A stretch of 64,000 bases of DNA, from the NCBI RefSeq assembly GCF_000964425.1, contig NZ_BANF01000002.1:1-64000 (forward strand), given 5' to 3'. Below are positions 53,745 to 62,605 of the stretch, piece after piece (position 1 is the stretch's first letter; each line of letters opens with the position of its first letter). This DNA comes from Komagataeibacter intermedius TF2 (lineage in GTDB: Bacteria > Pseudomonadota > Alphaproteobacteria > Acetobacterales > Acetobacteraceae). The translations under genes were made by a program, and so were the position numbers. The notes under the pieces were generated by a model that was given only the letters and a program-made list of their open reading frames with translations, was not told the DNA's origin and searched no databases.

Positions 53745-55969
53745 AAACCCTGCTTGGCTATGCCGACCAGATCAGCGTGACGGCGGGAGACGAAATTGCG
53801 TTCCGTGTCAGCAGCGAAACGGCTGAAACGTATGACGCCACGATCGTGCGGATTGTAAATGGTGACCTGAATCCCGCTGGTTCCGGCTACCGTGAGGAAG
53901 ACGTGCCCGGCACTGCATGGCACATTCAGGGGCGGCCACAGAAGATCCATGCGGGTTCGTGCATCGTGGTTGACACGGCGGTGCCGCTGGAACGCCTGGC
54001 CGCTGGCTGGCGCGTTACGCTGCTGGCGCGCCCAACCCTGCCGGACAGCAGCGGGCAGGACGGGACAGGACAGGTCATGTTCAGCCTGCGCGATCGCGTG
54101 TCGGGCGGCGGAATGGAAATTGGCATAAAGGGGGAGGAAGGCGCTTACGTCACGGTGCAGGGCAGTCAGGCACGCGTGACCTGTGCCGCGGGCGTGCCAA
54201 TGCGCCGCCATGAATGGTACCGGGTGCGCGTCGCATTTGACGCGGCAAAGGGCGAACTGACCCTGTCGCAGGCCGCGCTGGAAAGCTGCGCCGGCATAGC
54301 CGACAGCGCGGACGTCACGGTTGCCTGCGCCGTTGAACCGGCATGGACATCCGCCGCGCGCATCATCATCGCGGCCCGCGCCACCGCCGAAGGCGAAAAC
54401 ATTTTCGGTGGTTTCTATAATGGCAAGCTCGAAGCGCCCTGCCTGCTGGACCACGCGGGCGCCGTGATCGGGCAGTGGGATTTTTCCATCGGGATCGATG
54501 GACAGGACATCTGCGATCAGGGTCCATTCCACCTGCATGGCCATACATGGCAGATGCCCGGGCGCGCCATGACCGGCCATAACTGGAACGGCAGCATACG
54601 CGCATGGCAGGATGCGCCGGAACAGTATGGCGCCATTCATTTCCATGAAGACGATATTATTGACGCCGGATGGGCCACGGATTTTGCGTGGCAGGTTCCC
54701 TCGGGGCTGAAAAGCGGGCTTTATGCCGCCCGCCTGCGCAGTGCGACGGATGAGGATTATATCCCCTTTGTCATCCGTCGCGCAGCAGGCACGGGGCATG
54801 CACCGCTGGTTTTTGTCCTGCCGACCGCAAGCTACCTGGCATACGCCAACGAACATCTTGCCATTGATGCCGCCCTGGCGGAGCGGGTGCACGACCACGT
54901 GCCCGTATTTGGCGCATCGGACGTGTTCCTGGCGGAACGGCGCGAATTCGGCGCATCGCTGTATGACCGGCACAGCGACGGGTCGGGCATCATGATATCC
55001 TCGCGCCTGCGCCCGGTGCTGAACATGCGCCCCAAATACCAGTCATGGCTGGGGGGAACCGGGTCGGGCCTGTGGCAGATGAACGCCGACACGCATATCA
55101 TCGACTGGCTGGAACACGAAGGTTTTGACTACGACATCATTACCGACGAGGACCTGGACCGCGAAGGAGTAAAGGCGCTTTCCCCCTACAGGTGCGTCAT
55201 GCTGGCCAGCCACCCTGAATATGTCTCGACCCGGATGCTCGATGCGCTGGCGGCGCACCGCGCGGATGGCGGGCGACTGGTGTCGCTGGGGGGCAACGCG
55301 CTGTACTGGCGCGTGGTCTATCATCCCACCATGCCCGGCGTGATGGAACTGCGCCGCTGCGAGGTCGGCAATGGCTGGATTACCGACCCGGGTGAAAGCT
55401 GCCATGCCTTTGGCGGTGAATATGGTGGCCTGTGGGAACGCATCGGCCGGCCGCCGCATGAAACCCTGGGGTCCGGCTTTATCGGACAGGGTTTTGACAA
55501 ATGCACCTATTTCCGTCGGCAGGCGGACAGTTACAACCCGCGCGCGGCCTTCATATTCGACGGGATAGAGGGCGACATCATCGGGGATTTCGGGCTGATT
55601 GGCGGGGGGGCCGCGGGCATAGAACTGGACCGCGCCAACAGCGCGAAGGGCACGCCGCTGAACACGCTGGTGCTGGCGCGCTCGGAAGGACATACCAACA
55701 CCTACCTTCCGTCAACCTGTGCGCTGCTGATCAATTACGCCGGGCAGGGGGCAGCCCAGTCCGATCTTGTCCGCGCCGAAATCGTATTTTTCGAGACAGC
55801 CGAAGGCGGCGCGGTCTTTTCCACCGGGTCGATCGCGTGGAGCGGCAGCCTGTCCCATGCGGATTACGACAATTCCGTCTCGCGCATGACGGGCAATGTC
55901 GTGCGGCGCTTTATCGATCCGGCACCCTTTGAACTGCCTGCATCGGCAGCCAGACCCGTCTCTTTCTGA
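53741..55969 (+). CDS. N,N-dimethylformamidase-like large subunit
   Basis: A 742-residue protein of the N,N-dimethylformamidase beta-subunit family, which hydrolyses formamides using a mononuclear iron. An N-terminal lectin-like region (about 1-200) is followed by the catalytic core with SYLAYAN, LYDRHSDGSG, and HPEY (H491, E493), matching the His/Glu iron ligands of the Paracoccus enzyme; Tyr408 in LYDRHSDG is a candidate for the third ligand. In this operon the natural substrate could be N-formylaminopyrimidine, with the enzyme replacing the deformylase of the known thiamine-salvage route. Dimethylformamide or another formamide is possible too. Confidence 0.87.
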   Translation: MKTLLGYADQISVTAGDEIAFRVSSETAETYDATIVRIVNGDLNPAGSGYREEDVPGTAWHIQGRPQKIHAGSCIVVDTAVPLERLAAGWRVTLLARPTLPDSSGQDGTGQVMFSLRDRVSGGGMEIGIKGEEGAYVTVQGSQARVTCAAGVPMRRHEWYRVRVAFDAAKGELTLSQAALESCAGIADSADVTVACAVEPAWTSAARIIIAARATAEGENIFGGFYNGKLEAPCLLDHAGAVIGQWDFSIGIDGQDICDQGPFHLHGHTWQMPGRAMTGHNWNGSIRAWQDAPEQYGAIHFHEDDIIDAGWATDFAWQVPSGLKSGLYAARLRSATDEDYIPFVIRRAAGTGHAPLVFVLPTASYLAYANEHLAIDAALAERVHDHVPVFGASDVFLAERREFGASLYDRHSDGSGIMISSRLRPVLNMRPKYQSWLGGTGSGLWQMNADTHIIDWLEHEGFDYDIITDEDLDREGVKALSPYRCVMLASHPEYVSTRMLDALAAHRADGGRLVSLGGNALYWRVVYHPTMPGVMELRRCEVGNGWITDPGESCHAFGGEYGGLWERIGRPPHETLGSGFIGQGFDKCTYFRRQADSYNPRAAFIFDGIEGDIIGDFGLIGGGAAGIELDRANSAKGTPLNTLVLARSEGHTNTYLPSTCALLINYAGQGAAQSDLVRAEIVFFETAEGGAVFSTGSIAWSGSLSHADYDNSVSRMTGNVVRRFIDPAPFELPASAARPVSF

Positions 55970-56003
55970 AAAGATGAAGATTCATGATAAAAAGGATTTC
56001 GCG

Positions 56004-57515
56004 ATGACGGCGTCCCGCATGGAACCCGACCTTGCAACCCTGCTGGGGCCGGATGCGTCCGCCATCCTGTCAGCGCCGCATCGTAATTTCATTGATGGCC
56101 AGTGGCGTGACAGCCTGTCGGGGGAAACCTTTCCCGTAACCGACCCGGCAACCGGGCAGGAGATCGCACGCATTCCCCTTTCGGGCAGCGCGGATGTCGA
56201 CCTTGCCGTGGCCAGCGCGCGCCATGCGCTGGAGGACGGGCCATGGGCGCGCATGAACGGCGCGGAGCGCGGCCGGCTACTGTGGCGACTGGCCGACCTG
56301 CTCCATCAGCAGGCGGACGTGTTCGCCCGCCTGGAGGCGCTTGATACCGGGCGGCCGGTTTTTGAAACCCGCCTTGTGGACCTGCCCGGCTCGATCGGCA
56401 TGCTGGAATACATGGCGGGCTGGTCAACCAAGATAAACGGGGAAAGCGTGCCCGTATCCGCCCCCGGCACGTTCCATGCCTATACCGAGCGTGAACCGGT
56501 TGGCGTGGTGGCGGTCATCGTGCCATGGAATTACCCGCTGGAACTGGCAATATGGCGCATGGCCCCGGCACTGGCGGCCGGGTGTACCGTTGTCCTCAAG
56601 CCTGCGGAACAGACGGCGCTGACCACGCTGCATCTGGGCCGCCTGATCGCAGAAGCAGGCTTTCCCCCCGGCGTGGTCAATATCGTGTCGGGGGAAGGCG
56701 AAACCGCCGGGGCGGCGCTTGCCGAACACGGGGATGTCAATGCGATCTCCTTTACCGGCTCCACGCAGGTCGGGCGCGAAATCATCCGCGCGGCAGCGGG
56801 AAACATGAAACGGGTCTTTCTGGAACTTGGCGGCAAATCACCCATGATCGTGCTGGACGATGCCGATCTGGAACAGGCGGTACCGGGTATTGCATCCGCC
56901 ATTTTCTTCAGCGCGGGACAGGTCTGCACGGCGGGGTCGCGCGTGTTCGTGCATGAACGCATCTATGACCGCCTGCTTGATGGCATTGTCGCCTTTGCCC
57001 GGAACCTGGAAATCGGGCACGGGCTGAATGACGCCACCCGTCTTGGCCCGCTGGTTTCAGCCGGGCAGCGTGACAGGGTGGCCGGGTACCTGGCGGAAGC
57101 GGCCCGCACCGGCACACGCTTCGCAACGGGTGGCGCACCCGTTGATGGCCCGGGCTATTTCATGCAGCCCACCATTGCGGTTGATGTCGATCCGCAGGCG
57201 GCACTGTACCGCGAGGAAATCTTCGGTCCGGTCCTGTGTGTCCGCCGGTTTGGCGATGACCAGATCGATGATGTCGTGCGCATGGCCAATGATACGGTCT
57301 ACGGCCTGCATGCCAGTATCTGGACAACAGGCCTGTCACGCGCCCACACCCTGGCGCGACGCATCAAGGCGGGCAATGTATGCATCAACACGCATAATTT
57401 CTTTGATCCCGCGTTTCCCATGGGCGGGTTCAAGCAGTCGGGCTGGGGACGCGCGGCCGGTTTCCCTGCTATAGAACATTATACGGAACTGAAGGGAATT
57501 GTTGCGCGCCTATGA
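56004..57515 (+). CDS. Aldehyde dehydrogenase
   Basis: A 503-residue NAD(P)-dependent aldehyde dehydrogenase: VPWNYPLELA, KPAEQTAL, FTGSTQVG, catalytic E274 (LELGGKSP) and C308 (GQVCTAGSR), EEIFGPVL and the C-terminal MGGFKQSGWGR. AAGGA precedes ATG 56004; an earlier ATG at 55974 is poor. The enzyme resembles betaine-aldehyde/aminoaldehyde dehydrogenases. It probably oxidises the aldehyde made by the alcohol dehydrogenase at 44.3 kb or released by another enzyme of the system. ATGA coupling to the GntR gene. Confidence 0.9.
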   Translation: MTASRMEPDLATLLGPDASAILSAPHRNFIDGQWRDSLSGETFPVTDPATGQEIARIPLSGSADVDLAVASARHALEDGPWARMNGAERGRLLWRLADLLHQQADVFARLEALDTGRPVFETRLVDLPGSIGMLEYMAGWSTKINGESVPVSAPGTFHAYTEREPVGVVAVIVPWNYPLELAIWRMAPALAAGCTVVLKPAEQTALTTLHLGRLIAEAGFPPGVVNIVSGEGETAGAALAEHGDVNAISFTGSTQVGREIIRAAAGNMKRVFLELGGKSPMIVLDDADLEQAVPGIASAIFFSAGQVCTAGSRVFVHERIYDRLLDGIVAFARNLEIGHGLNDATRLGPLVSAGQRDRVAGYLAEAARTGTRFATGGAPVDGPGYFMQPTIAVDVDPQAALYREEIFGPVLCVRRFGDDQIDDVVRMANDTVYGLHASIWTTGLSRAHTLARRIKAGNVCINTHNFFDPAFPMGGFKQSGWGRAAGFPAIEHYTELKGIVARL

Positions 57516-58249
57516 CCGATGAAGATGCACTGACAGGGAACGTCACACCGGCAACAGCCCGGGCGCGAAGCCGCCGCACCGCCCGCAAGGGGACGACGCG
57601 TGCGCCCACGCTGGCCAGTATCGTGCAGGAGCGTATCCAGAAGGCGATCGTATCCGGGGTCTTTACACCCGGCATGTGGCTGGAGGAAGAAAGCCTGGGA
57701 CAGATGTTCAGTGTATCGCGCACGCCCGTGCGCGAGGCACTACGCCGCCTTGCCGCGCAGGGAACGGTTGAAATCCGCCCCCGACAGGGCGTGATCGTCA
57801 CCAAGATGAACGATACCCGCGTAGTGCAGACGCTGGAGGTCATAGCCGAACTTGAAGCCGCAACCGCAAGGCTTGCGGCAGAGCGCATGAGCGACGCGGA
57901 ACGCGACAACCTGCATGCGATCAACGAAGAACTGTCAGACATCATACGCAACGGAAGCCGTGCCGGTTTCGACCGGCATAACGAACGCCTGCATGCCGCG
58001 ATCAGGCAGGGCGCCCATAACGAGATCATGGCCGATTCCGTAACGCAGATGCGTCAGCGCGTGCTGCCCTATACACGCGTCGAGCGAATGGAATCAGTCG
58101 AACAGATGACCGTATCCCACGGACAGCACCAGACGATTGTCTTTGCCATTCTGGAAGGACACGGCGAACTGGCCTACCAGACAATGCGCGTGCACGTCAT
58201 GCAGACAGGCCAGCTGGCCGAGGACGGGGATCCTGACCACGGGGACTGA
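57512..58249 (+). CDS. GntR/FCD family regulator, presumed local repressor
   Basis: A 245-residue regulator: winged HTH at about residues 35-100 (GMWLEEESLGQMFSVSRTPV, EALRRLAAQGTVEIRPRQG) and an all-helical FCD ligand domain (about 110-235) with a metal/effector His set (D-RHNERLHAAI, H-GQHQTI). The basic N-terminus is unusual (TARARSRRTARKGTTR). FCD GntR proteins bind palindromes of the TnGTnnACnA type; TGTATACA palindromes lie before at least four operons here. It is co-transcribed with the genes it probably controls. Confidence 0.88.
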   Translation: MTDEDALTGNVTPATARARSRRTARKGTTRAPTLASIVQERIQKAIVSGVFTPGMWLEEESLGQMFSVSRTPVREALRRLAAQGTVEIRPRQGVIVTKMNDTRVVQTLEVIAELEAATARLAAERMSDAERDNLHAINEELSDIIRNGSRAGFDRHNERLHAAIRQGAHNEIMADSVTQMRQRVLPYTRVERMESVEQMTVSHGQHQTIVFAILEGHGELAYQTMRVHVMQTGQLAEDGDPDHGD

Positions 58250-58307
58250 GCCATCCGGTCAGCACTCCACCACAGCAGAGCACGCCAGATAGAGAAAGCA
58301 TGCAGAC

Positions 58308-59018
58308 ATGAATATCCAGACAGGACCGGATACGACCCCCGAATGCATCAAGGGGACGTTTTTTGCACGACTGCGCAACGCCGCGCCAGCCGCGTGGCAG
58401 GGTTACGTAGGGCACCCGTTCGTGCGCGGCATGGCGGATGGCACGCTGGATCCCGCGCGGTTCCGGGCGTTTCTCATGCAGGATTACCTGTACCTGCTCA
58501 ATTACGCCCGGGCGTATGCGCTGGCAGTCTATAAAAGCGACAGTTTTGAGGAAATGCGGGAATCCGCCGATATCGTGGCGGGTATCCTGAATACGGAAAT
58601 GGCCATGCATTTTTCGTATTGCGAAGGCTGGGGCCTGAGCCGCGCGGAAATGGAAGCCCATCCCCCCGCGCAGGAGCTGCGTGCCTATGCTGGCTTCATC
58701 CTGGACCGTGCACAGGCGGGCGACCTGCTTGACCTGCTGGTGGCTTTGTCGGCCTGCCTGGTGGGATATGGCGAAATCGGGCTGGCGCTGGCGAATGACC
58801 CCGCAACCGTGCGCGAAGGCAATCCCTATTTCTCCTGGGTCAGCGTATATGCCGATGAACCCTATCAGGACCTGATGCGCAGGGGCCTTGCCCGTCTTGA
58901 TATCGTGGCGGCCCGGCGCGGGGGCGTGGCGCGCCTGCCGGAACTGACACGCCTGTTCACAACGGCCGTATCGCTGGAAACCGCATTCTGGACTGCGGGA
59001 CAGGCGGAAATGACATAA
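58308..59018 (+). CDS. tenA: TenA/thiaminase II family aminopyrimidine hydrolase
   Basis: A 236-residue all-helical TenA protein. Active-site candidates: D59 (MQDYLYLLNYARAY), C150 and Y154 (LSACLVGYGE) and a Glu near 225 (SLETAFW). TenA hydrolyses 4-amino-5-aminomethyl-2-methylpyrimidine to HMP and ammonia in salvage of degraded thiamine, and can cleave thiamine. It lies in one operon with a pyrimidine importer, a formamidase and a thiaminase I-like gene. Catalytic Cys is present, so the classical (TenA_C) reaction is expected. Confidence 0.9.
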   Translation: MNIQTGPDTTPECIKGTFFARLRNAAPAAWQGYVGHPFVRGMADGTLDPARFRAFLMQDYLYLLNYARAYALAVYKSDSFEEMRESADIVAGILNTEMAMHFSYCEGWGLSRAEMEAHPPAQELRAYAGFILDRAQAGDLLDLLVALSACLVGYGEIGLALANDPATVREGNPYFSWVSVYADEPYQDLMRRGLARLDIVAARRGGVARLPELTRLFTTAVSLETAFWTAGQAEMT

Positions 59019-59081
59019 ATATACAGCGCCATCATGGCAGCATGACCGCACATGGTTACAGTATAACGACAGGATACCGGC

Positions 59082-60593
59082 ATGTCTTCAACAAGTAATC
59101 GTCAGCATGTCATGCGGCCACATGGTACGCTGGCGCGAAAGGGGGCGGGGCTGTGCGCCGTCATGGGGATGCTGGCGCTGCCGCATGCGGCGCTGTGTGG
59201 TGATCTGGTTGTCCGCAATACGGGCGCGGCGGATGCACAATGCCACGTCGTGGACAGTGGCAGAGCCGATGCCGTCTTTACCGTAAAGGCGCAGGACACG
59301 GCGCATGTCGGCGTCCCGACGGGCGGCATGATCAACAGCGTTGAATGCAACGGCCTGAAAACCCGTGAAATGCACATAACCCCGAAGGGAATGGATGGTT
59401 ACGTCGTGCTGAATGGCAGACAGAAGCGCGTGCTGAACGTCTCGCTCTATCCATTCATTCCCAGCCTGCCAAACGGCAATTTCCAGACACTGGTCCAGCA
59501 CGTCATCGCTACCTATCAGGACCGTAACCCGGACGTGCTGCTGAACGCCGTGATGAGCGAGGACGTGGATATCTATAATCCGGCCCGCCTGCTGCAGCTC
59601 CTGTCCGGCAGGGGGTATGATGTCGTCGAACTGGATACATTATACATCGAATTCCTTGCCGCCCATAAACGCATCGCGCCGGTACGCATAAGTGGGGACG
59701 CGCCATGGCAGTCGGGCCACGATGCCGTACTGTACCACGGCGTGACCTATGCCGTGCCAAGCTGGCTGTGTCTTGATTTCCTCTATTCCTATTCCCCGGA
59801 TATCAAGGACATACATGGGCTGGATCAGTTCATGTCCTACCTCAATCGCGAACCGGCGGAAAAACGCCGTATTTCCGCCGATTTTTCAGGCACGACCCGC
59901 CTGCCATCCCTTTATATAGACGGCTATGTGCAGCGTTACGGCCATGACCATATCCGCGATGCCTTTCGCATGCCGCCCGACCCGCAGGTCGTGAACAGCC
60001 TTATGCGCCTTGCCATCACCTGCACGGATGGGAAGGAAAATCATTGCGTTGACGGGACGCTCAGCCGCGCTGCGGATGGTGATGTGGACAGGATCTTCGC
60101 CGAAGGAAAAAGCGGCTTTGATATCGGTTTTTCCGAGCAGAGCTTCTATATCAACCTGTTCAACCCCACCCATGCCGCGTCCCTTGCCATGATCCCCGTG
60201 CCATGGGGCGAAAATGGCCAGTCCATGCTGTACAGCGATGCGTTTGTCACGAACAGGACATCATGTTCCAGTACGTCATGCCAAACCGACAGTACCGCGT
60301 TCACGACCATGATGACGGGGAAGGAAATGAAGACATATATCGCCTTTTCCCAGGACCTGCCGCAGGGAACGCCCGCACGCCACCTTCTGGTCGGCACCCG
60401 CCCGTTCTGGGATCAGCAGCAGGTTCGTGACGATCCCATTTACAGCCAGGTCAGGACTGTTATCGAAACAGGCCAGGCATTTCCGCATGACCTGAATGAA
60501 TCCCTGCGTGACCGGATGGCGCGGGATGTGTGCCTCATGCTCAGAAAAGACATTCCCCAGTATGACTGCGACATGACGAAGGGGCCGATGTAG
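59082..60593 (+). CDS. Secreted thiaminase I-like protein (thiamine pyridinylase)
   Basis: A 503-residue protein with a signal peptide (residues about 22-39) and an extra 75-residue domain before a thiaminase I domain (about 117-500). I recognise it from LYPFIP, YDVVELDTLYIEFLAAHK, the active-site Cys230 in VPSWLCLDFLY, the catalytic Glu352 in GFDIGFSEQ, and LYSDAFVTNR, all in the order seen in characterised thiaminase I. That enzyme swaps the thiazole of thiamine for another nucleophile, releasing thiazole and a pyrimidine adduct. Export fits its role outside the cell. It is 63 bases after tenA and probably the last gene of the operon. The fold is shared with binding proteins, but both catalytic residues argue for an enzyme. 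Confidence 0.78.
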   Translation: MSSTSNRQHVMRPHGTLARKGAGLCAVMGMLALPHAALCGDLVVRNTGAADAQCHVVDSGRADAVFTVKAQDTAHVGVPTGGMINSVECNGLKTREMHITPKGMDGYVVLNGRQKRVLNVSLYPFIPSLPNGNFQTLVQHVIATYQDRNPDVLLNAVMSEDVDIYNPARLLQLLSGRGYDVVELDTLYIEFLAAHKRIAPVRISGDAPWQSGHDAVLYHGVTYAVPSWLCLDFLYSYSPDIKDIHGLDQFMSYLNREPAEKRRISADFSGTTRLPSLYIDGYVQRYGHDHIRDAFRMPPDPQVVNSLMRLAITCTDGKENHCVDGTLSRAADGDVDRIFAEGKSGFDIGFSEQSFYINLFNPTHAASLAMIPVPWGENGQSMLYSDAFVTNRTSCSSTSCQTDSTAFTTMMTGKEMKTYIAFSQDLPQGTPARHLLVGTRPFWDQQQVRDDPIYSQVRTVIETGQAFPHDLNESLRDRMARDVCLMLRKDIPQYDCDMTKGPM

Positions 60594-60615
60594 GAGACGG
60601 GCCGGACACCATCAT

Positions 60616-61545
60616 TCATGACACGGGCAGAACGTCCTGTTCGTGCTGCAGCAGGCTGCTGGCAAGGGCTTTGACTTCATCTGCCTCCCGGCCGGTCAGG
60701 CTTGCGAAAAACGGTCCCATGACGCCCGTGTCGGCAATCCCGGCCAGACGCACGCCATCATGCAGGACCGGGATGGGGGATATCCGGGCGCGCAGGGATT
60801 CAAACGGCGCGAACAGCGATGCAATGCGCTCCGCTTCCATCATCTCACCAACGTGGATCGCGGCATGAAGCTGCGTTGACAGCCGTGGCGCGATGACACC
60901 GGACCCGGATGTATAGTTCCGGACGCCATACCTGGCCGTGGCGATGATGCTTTTTTCCCCGGCGCCATCAATGATACGCTCGGGACTGCCCAGTACGTCG
61001 ACCAGCTGCGCAAGATAGGGATGGGTCCCGTCGTCGTCCGCCGCTATGCCGTATTCGATCATGCACAGCACACCATCGCGGATGAGGGCCGCGGCATCCG
61101 TCACGCACAGATATGCCGGGTCCTTGAAGAACACCATCAGCGGCTTTCCCAGCCGGTCCGCCAGGCGGCGCAGGCCAGTTGCGACACCGTTGCCATTGAC
61201 CGGAGCGAACGGCAGGAGGATGGCGGTGGGAAAATCCCGTTCCCGCAGGATCGCGACCTGATCCCATGCCTTGCCGAAATCAGCGCCGATGGAGGGAATG
61301 ACCCACTCATCCGGCTGCGCCATGTCCTCGATCAGGTCGAGCAGCGCCCCATAGGTGCTGAGCGGCTGGTTGAACAGGTTGGCCACGCCGCCATACATGA
61401 ATGACCGGATGCCGCCATCGCGCAGCCACGCGTTCAGGCGTCGGTTTTCCGTCAGGTCGAACGACCCGTCCCCATGACGCGCGACCGGGGGCAGGGCCAT
61501 GATGGCGGCGTTGATGTCATGGGGACTGATCTCGGTGGTTTTCAT
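60616..61545 (-). CDS. Dihydrodipicolinate synthase/N-acetylneuraminate lyase family protein
   Basis: A 309-residue class I aldolase-type TIM barrel of the DapA/NanA family. Recognisable: GIRSFMYGGVANLFNQP near the N-terminus, AILLPFAPVNGNG and the likely Schiff-base region LMVFFKDPAYL. Family members cleave or form carbon-carbon bonds of 2-oxo acids. It is probably not biosynthetic DapA, which has a different N-terminal signature. Start at ATG 61545 with GGAAA upstream. It diverges from the creatininase-like gene, with a long inverted repeat between. Confidence 0.8.
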   Translation of the reverse strand: MKTTEISPHDINAAIMALPPVARHGDGSFDLTENRRLNAWLRDGGIRSFMYGGVANLFNQPLSTYGALLDLIEDMAQPDEWVIPSIGADFGKAWDQVAILRERDFPTAILLPFAPVNGNGVATGLRRLADRLGKPLMVFFKDPAYLCVTDAAALIRDGVLCMIEYGIAADDDGTHPYLAQLVDVLGSPERIIDGAGEKSIIATARYGVRNYTSGSGVIAPRLSTQLHAAIHVGEMMEAERIASLFAPFESLRARISPIPVLHDGVRLAGIADTGVMGPFFASLTGREADEVKALASSLLQHEQDVLPVS

Positions 61546-61617
61546 CGCGTTTCCAGGGCTCCATGCAGAATGTCGGTATCGCCACGTCTCCATTGAGCGT
61601 GCGCCCGGTATGTCAGG

Positions 61618-61661
61618 CAAACATCAATTTGATGTCGTTTCGGCATCAAATTGATTGTTTG
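61618..61661. promoter_or_regulatory. Large inverted repeat between divergent genes
   Basis: CATCAATTTGATG (61622-61634) and CATCAAATTGATT (61644-61656) are inverted copies with 12 of 13 matches, separated by nine bases; flanking CAAA and GTTTG extend the symmetry. Each arm is itself nearly palindromic. The position midway between the DapA-like and creatininase-like genes marks it as a strong operator candidate. The regulator is not in the window as far as I can tell. Confidence 0.6.
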
Positions 61662-61729
61662 ATACGCATTGCAGTGCGCTATCGTGTTCCCGAACCCAGT
61701 GCCACCCTTACCCGCAGGGACATGCCGTG

Positions 61730-62584
61730 ATGCCCATTCCGTCTTCGGATGACATTCTGTACGAGGTCCGTGGCCCCAAATCGTGGGAATGCATGACATC
61801 GACCGAACTGGCGGGACAGCTTGCCATAACGGACTGCGCCATCGTGCCCGTGGGCGCGGTGGAACAGCACGCCGGGCATCTGCCACTGGGTCAGGACAAC
61901 TTCCAGATCAGCGAAATTGTCCGGCGCAGCGTCCTGCAGCTTGCGCAAGAAAACCGGCATGTCATTTTCGGTCCGACAATTCCGTTCGGTCCCGTATCAA
62001 ATGTCCGGTTTGCGGGCTGTATCAACATCCGTCCCTCGACACTTGCTGTCCTGACCAGGGAAGTCTGCCTGAACCTGCACCGCGATGGCGTAAATACCAT
62101 CGTGCTGGCCATGGGCCATGACCTGTCCCTTGGCGCACTGATGGTCGCGGCGCGTGAACTGGCCGAGGAAACCGGCGACCGGCTGCGTGTCATCGTCGCA
62201 AACTGGCTGCCCTATGTTGTCTCCCTCCTGCCGCAGGTCTTTACCGACCTGCCGCCCGGCGCGCGTGACGGGCATGGCGGCGCGGGGGAAACCGCCCGGA
62301 TGCTGGCACAGCATCCGGCACTGGTCCGCATGGATCTTGCGCGCGATTACCATGTCGCCGCCACGCGATCAGCCACGCCATTCGCCCATCCGGTCACGGC
62401 CGGGGGAGGGGTTTACATACCGCGGGCCACCACGATCAGGGATGAAGCGTTCCAGGGCATTCTGGGCTGTCCGTCGCTGGGAACGCCGGAAATCGGTGAG
62501 ACGCTCTATAACGCGCTGAGCGGCTGGCTGAGCGATATCGTGCGCGAATACTGTTTTGGCGCATCGGAATCCTATAATTACTGA
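61730..62584 (+). CDS. Creatininase family amidohydrolase
   Basis: A 284-residue creatininase-fold protein. The metal motif VGAVEQHAGHLPLGQD (E, H, H, D ligands) and ARDGHGGAGETARML with the second metal Glu are clear. The usual GNGGN segment is replaced by AMGHDLSLG, so the substrate site differs from true creatininase. The family cleaves cyclic amides such as creatinine and formamide-like intermediates in cofactor pathways. It starts at ATG 61730 (GTG 61727 also possible) with GCAGGGA upstream. It is followed by a binding protein 21 bases later. Confidence 0.85.
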   Translation: MPIPSSDDILYEVRGPKSWECMTSTELAGQLAITDCAIVPVGAVEQHAGHLPLGQDNFQISEIVRRSVLQLAQENRHVIFGPTIPFGPVSNVRFAGCINIRPSTLAVLTREVCLNLHRDGVNTIVLAMGHDLSLGALMVAARELAEETGDRLRVIVANWLPYVVSLLPQVFTDLPPGARDGHGGAGETARMLAQHPALVRMDLARDYHVAATRSATPFAHPVTAGGGVYIPRATTIRDEAFQGILGCPSLGTPEIGETLYNALSGWLSDIVREYCFGASESYNY

Positions 62585-62605
62585 AACGGGGGAAGTGGTC
62601 GGATC

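Noticed and set aside
53327-54973. 548-codon open frame on the minus strand
   Set aside because: Antisense to both formamidase genes, which have conserved motifs and coupled starts.
59082-60593. Reading the thiaminase-like gene as an ordinary ABC binding protein
   Set aside because: The folds are related, but the Cys and Glu at catalytic positions and the motif order match thiaminase I better, and the operon already has a binding protein.
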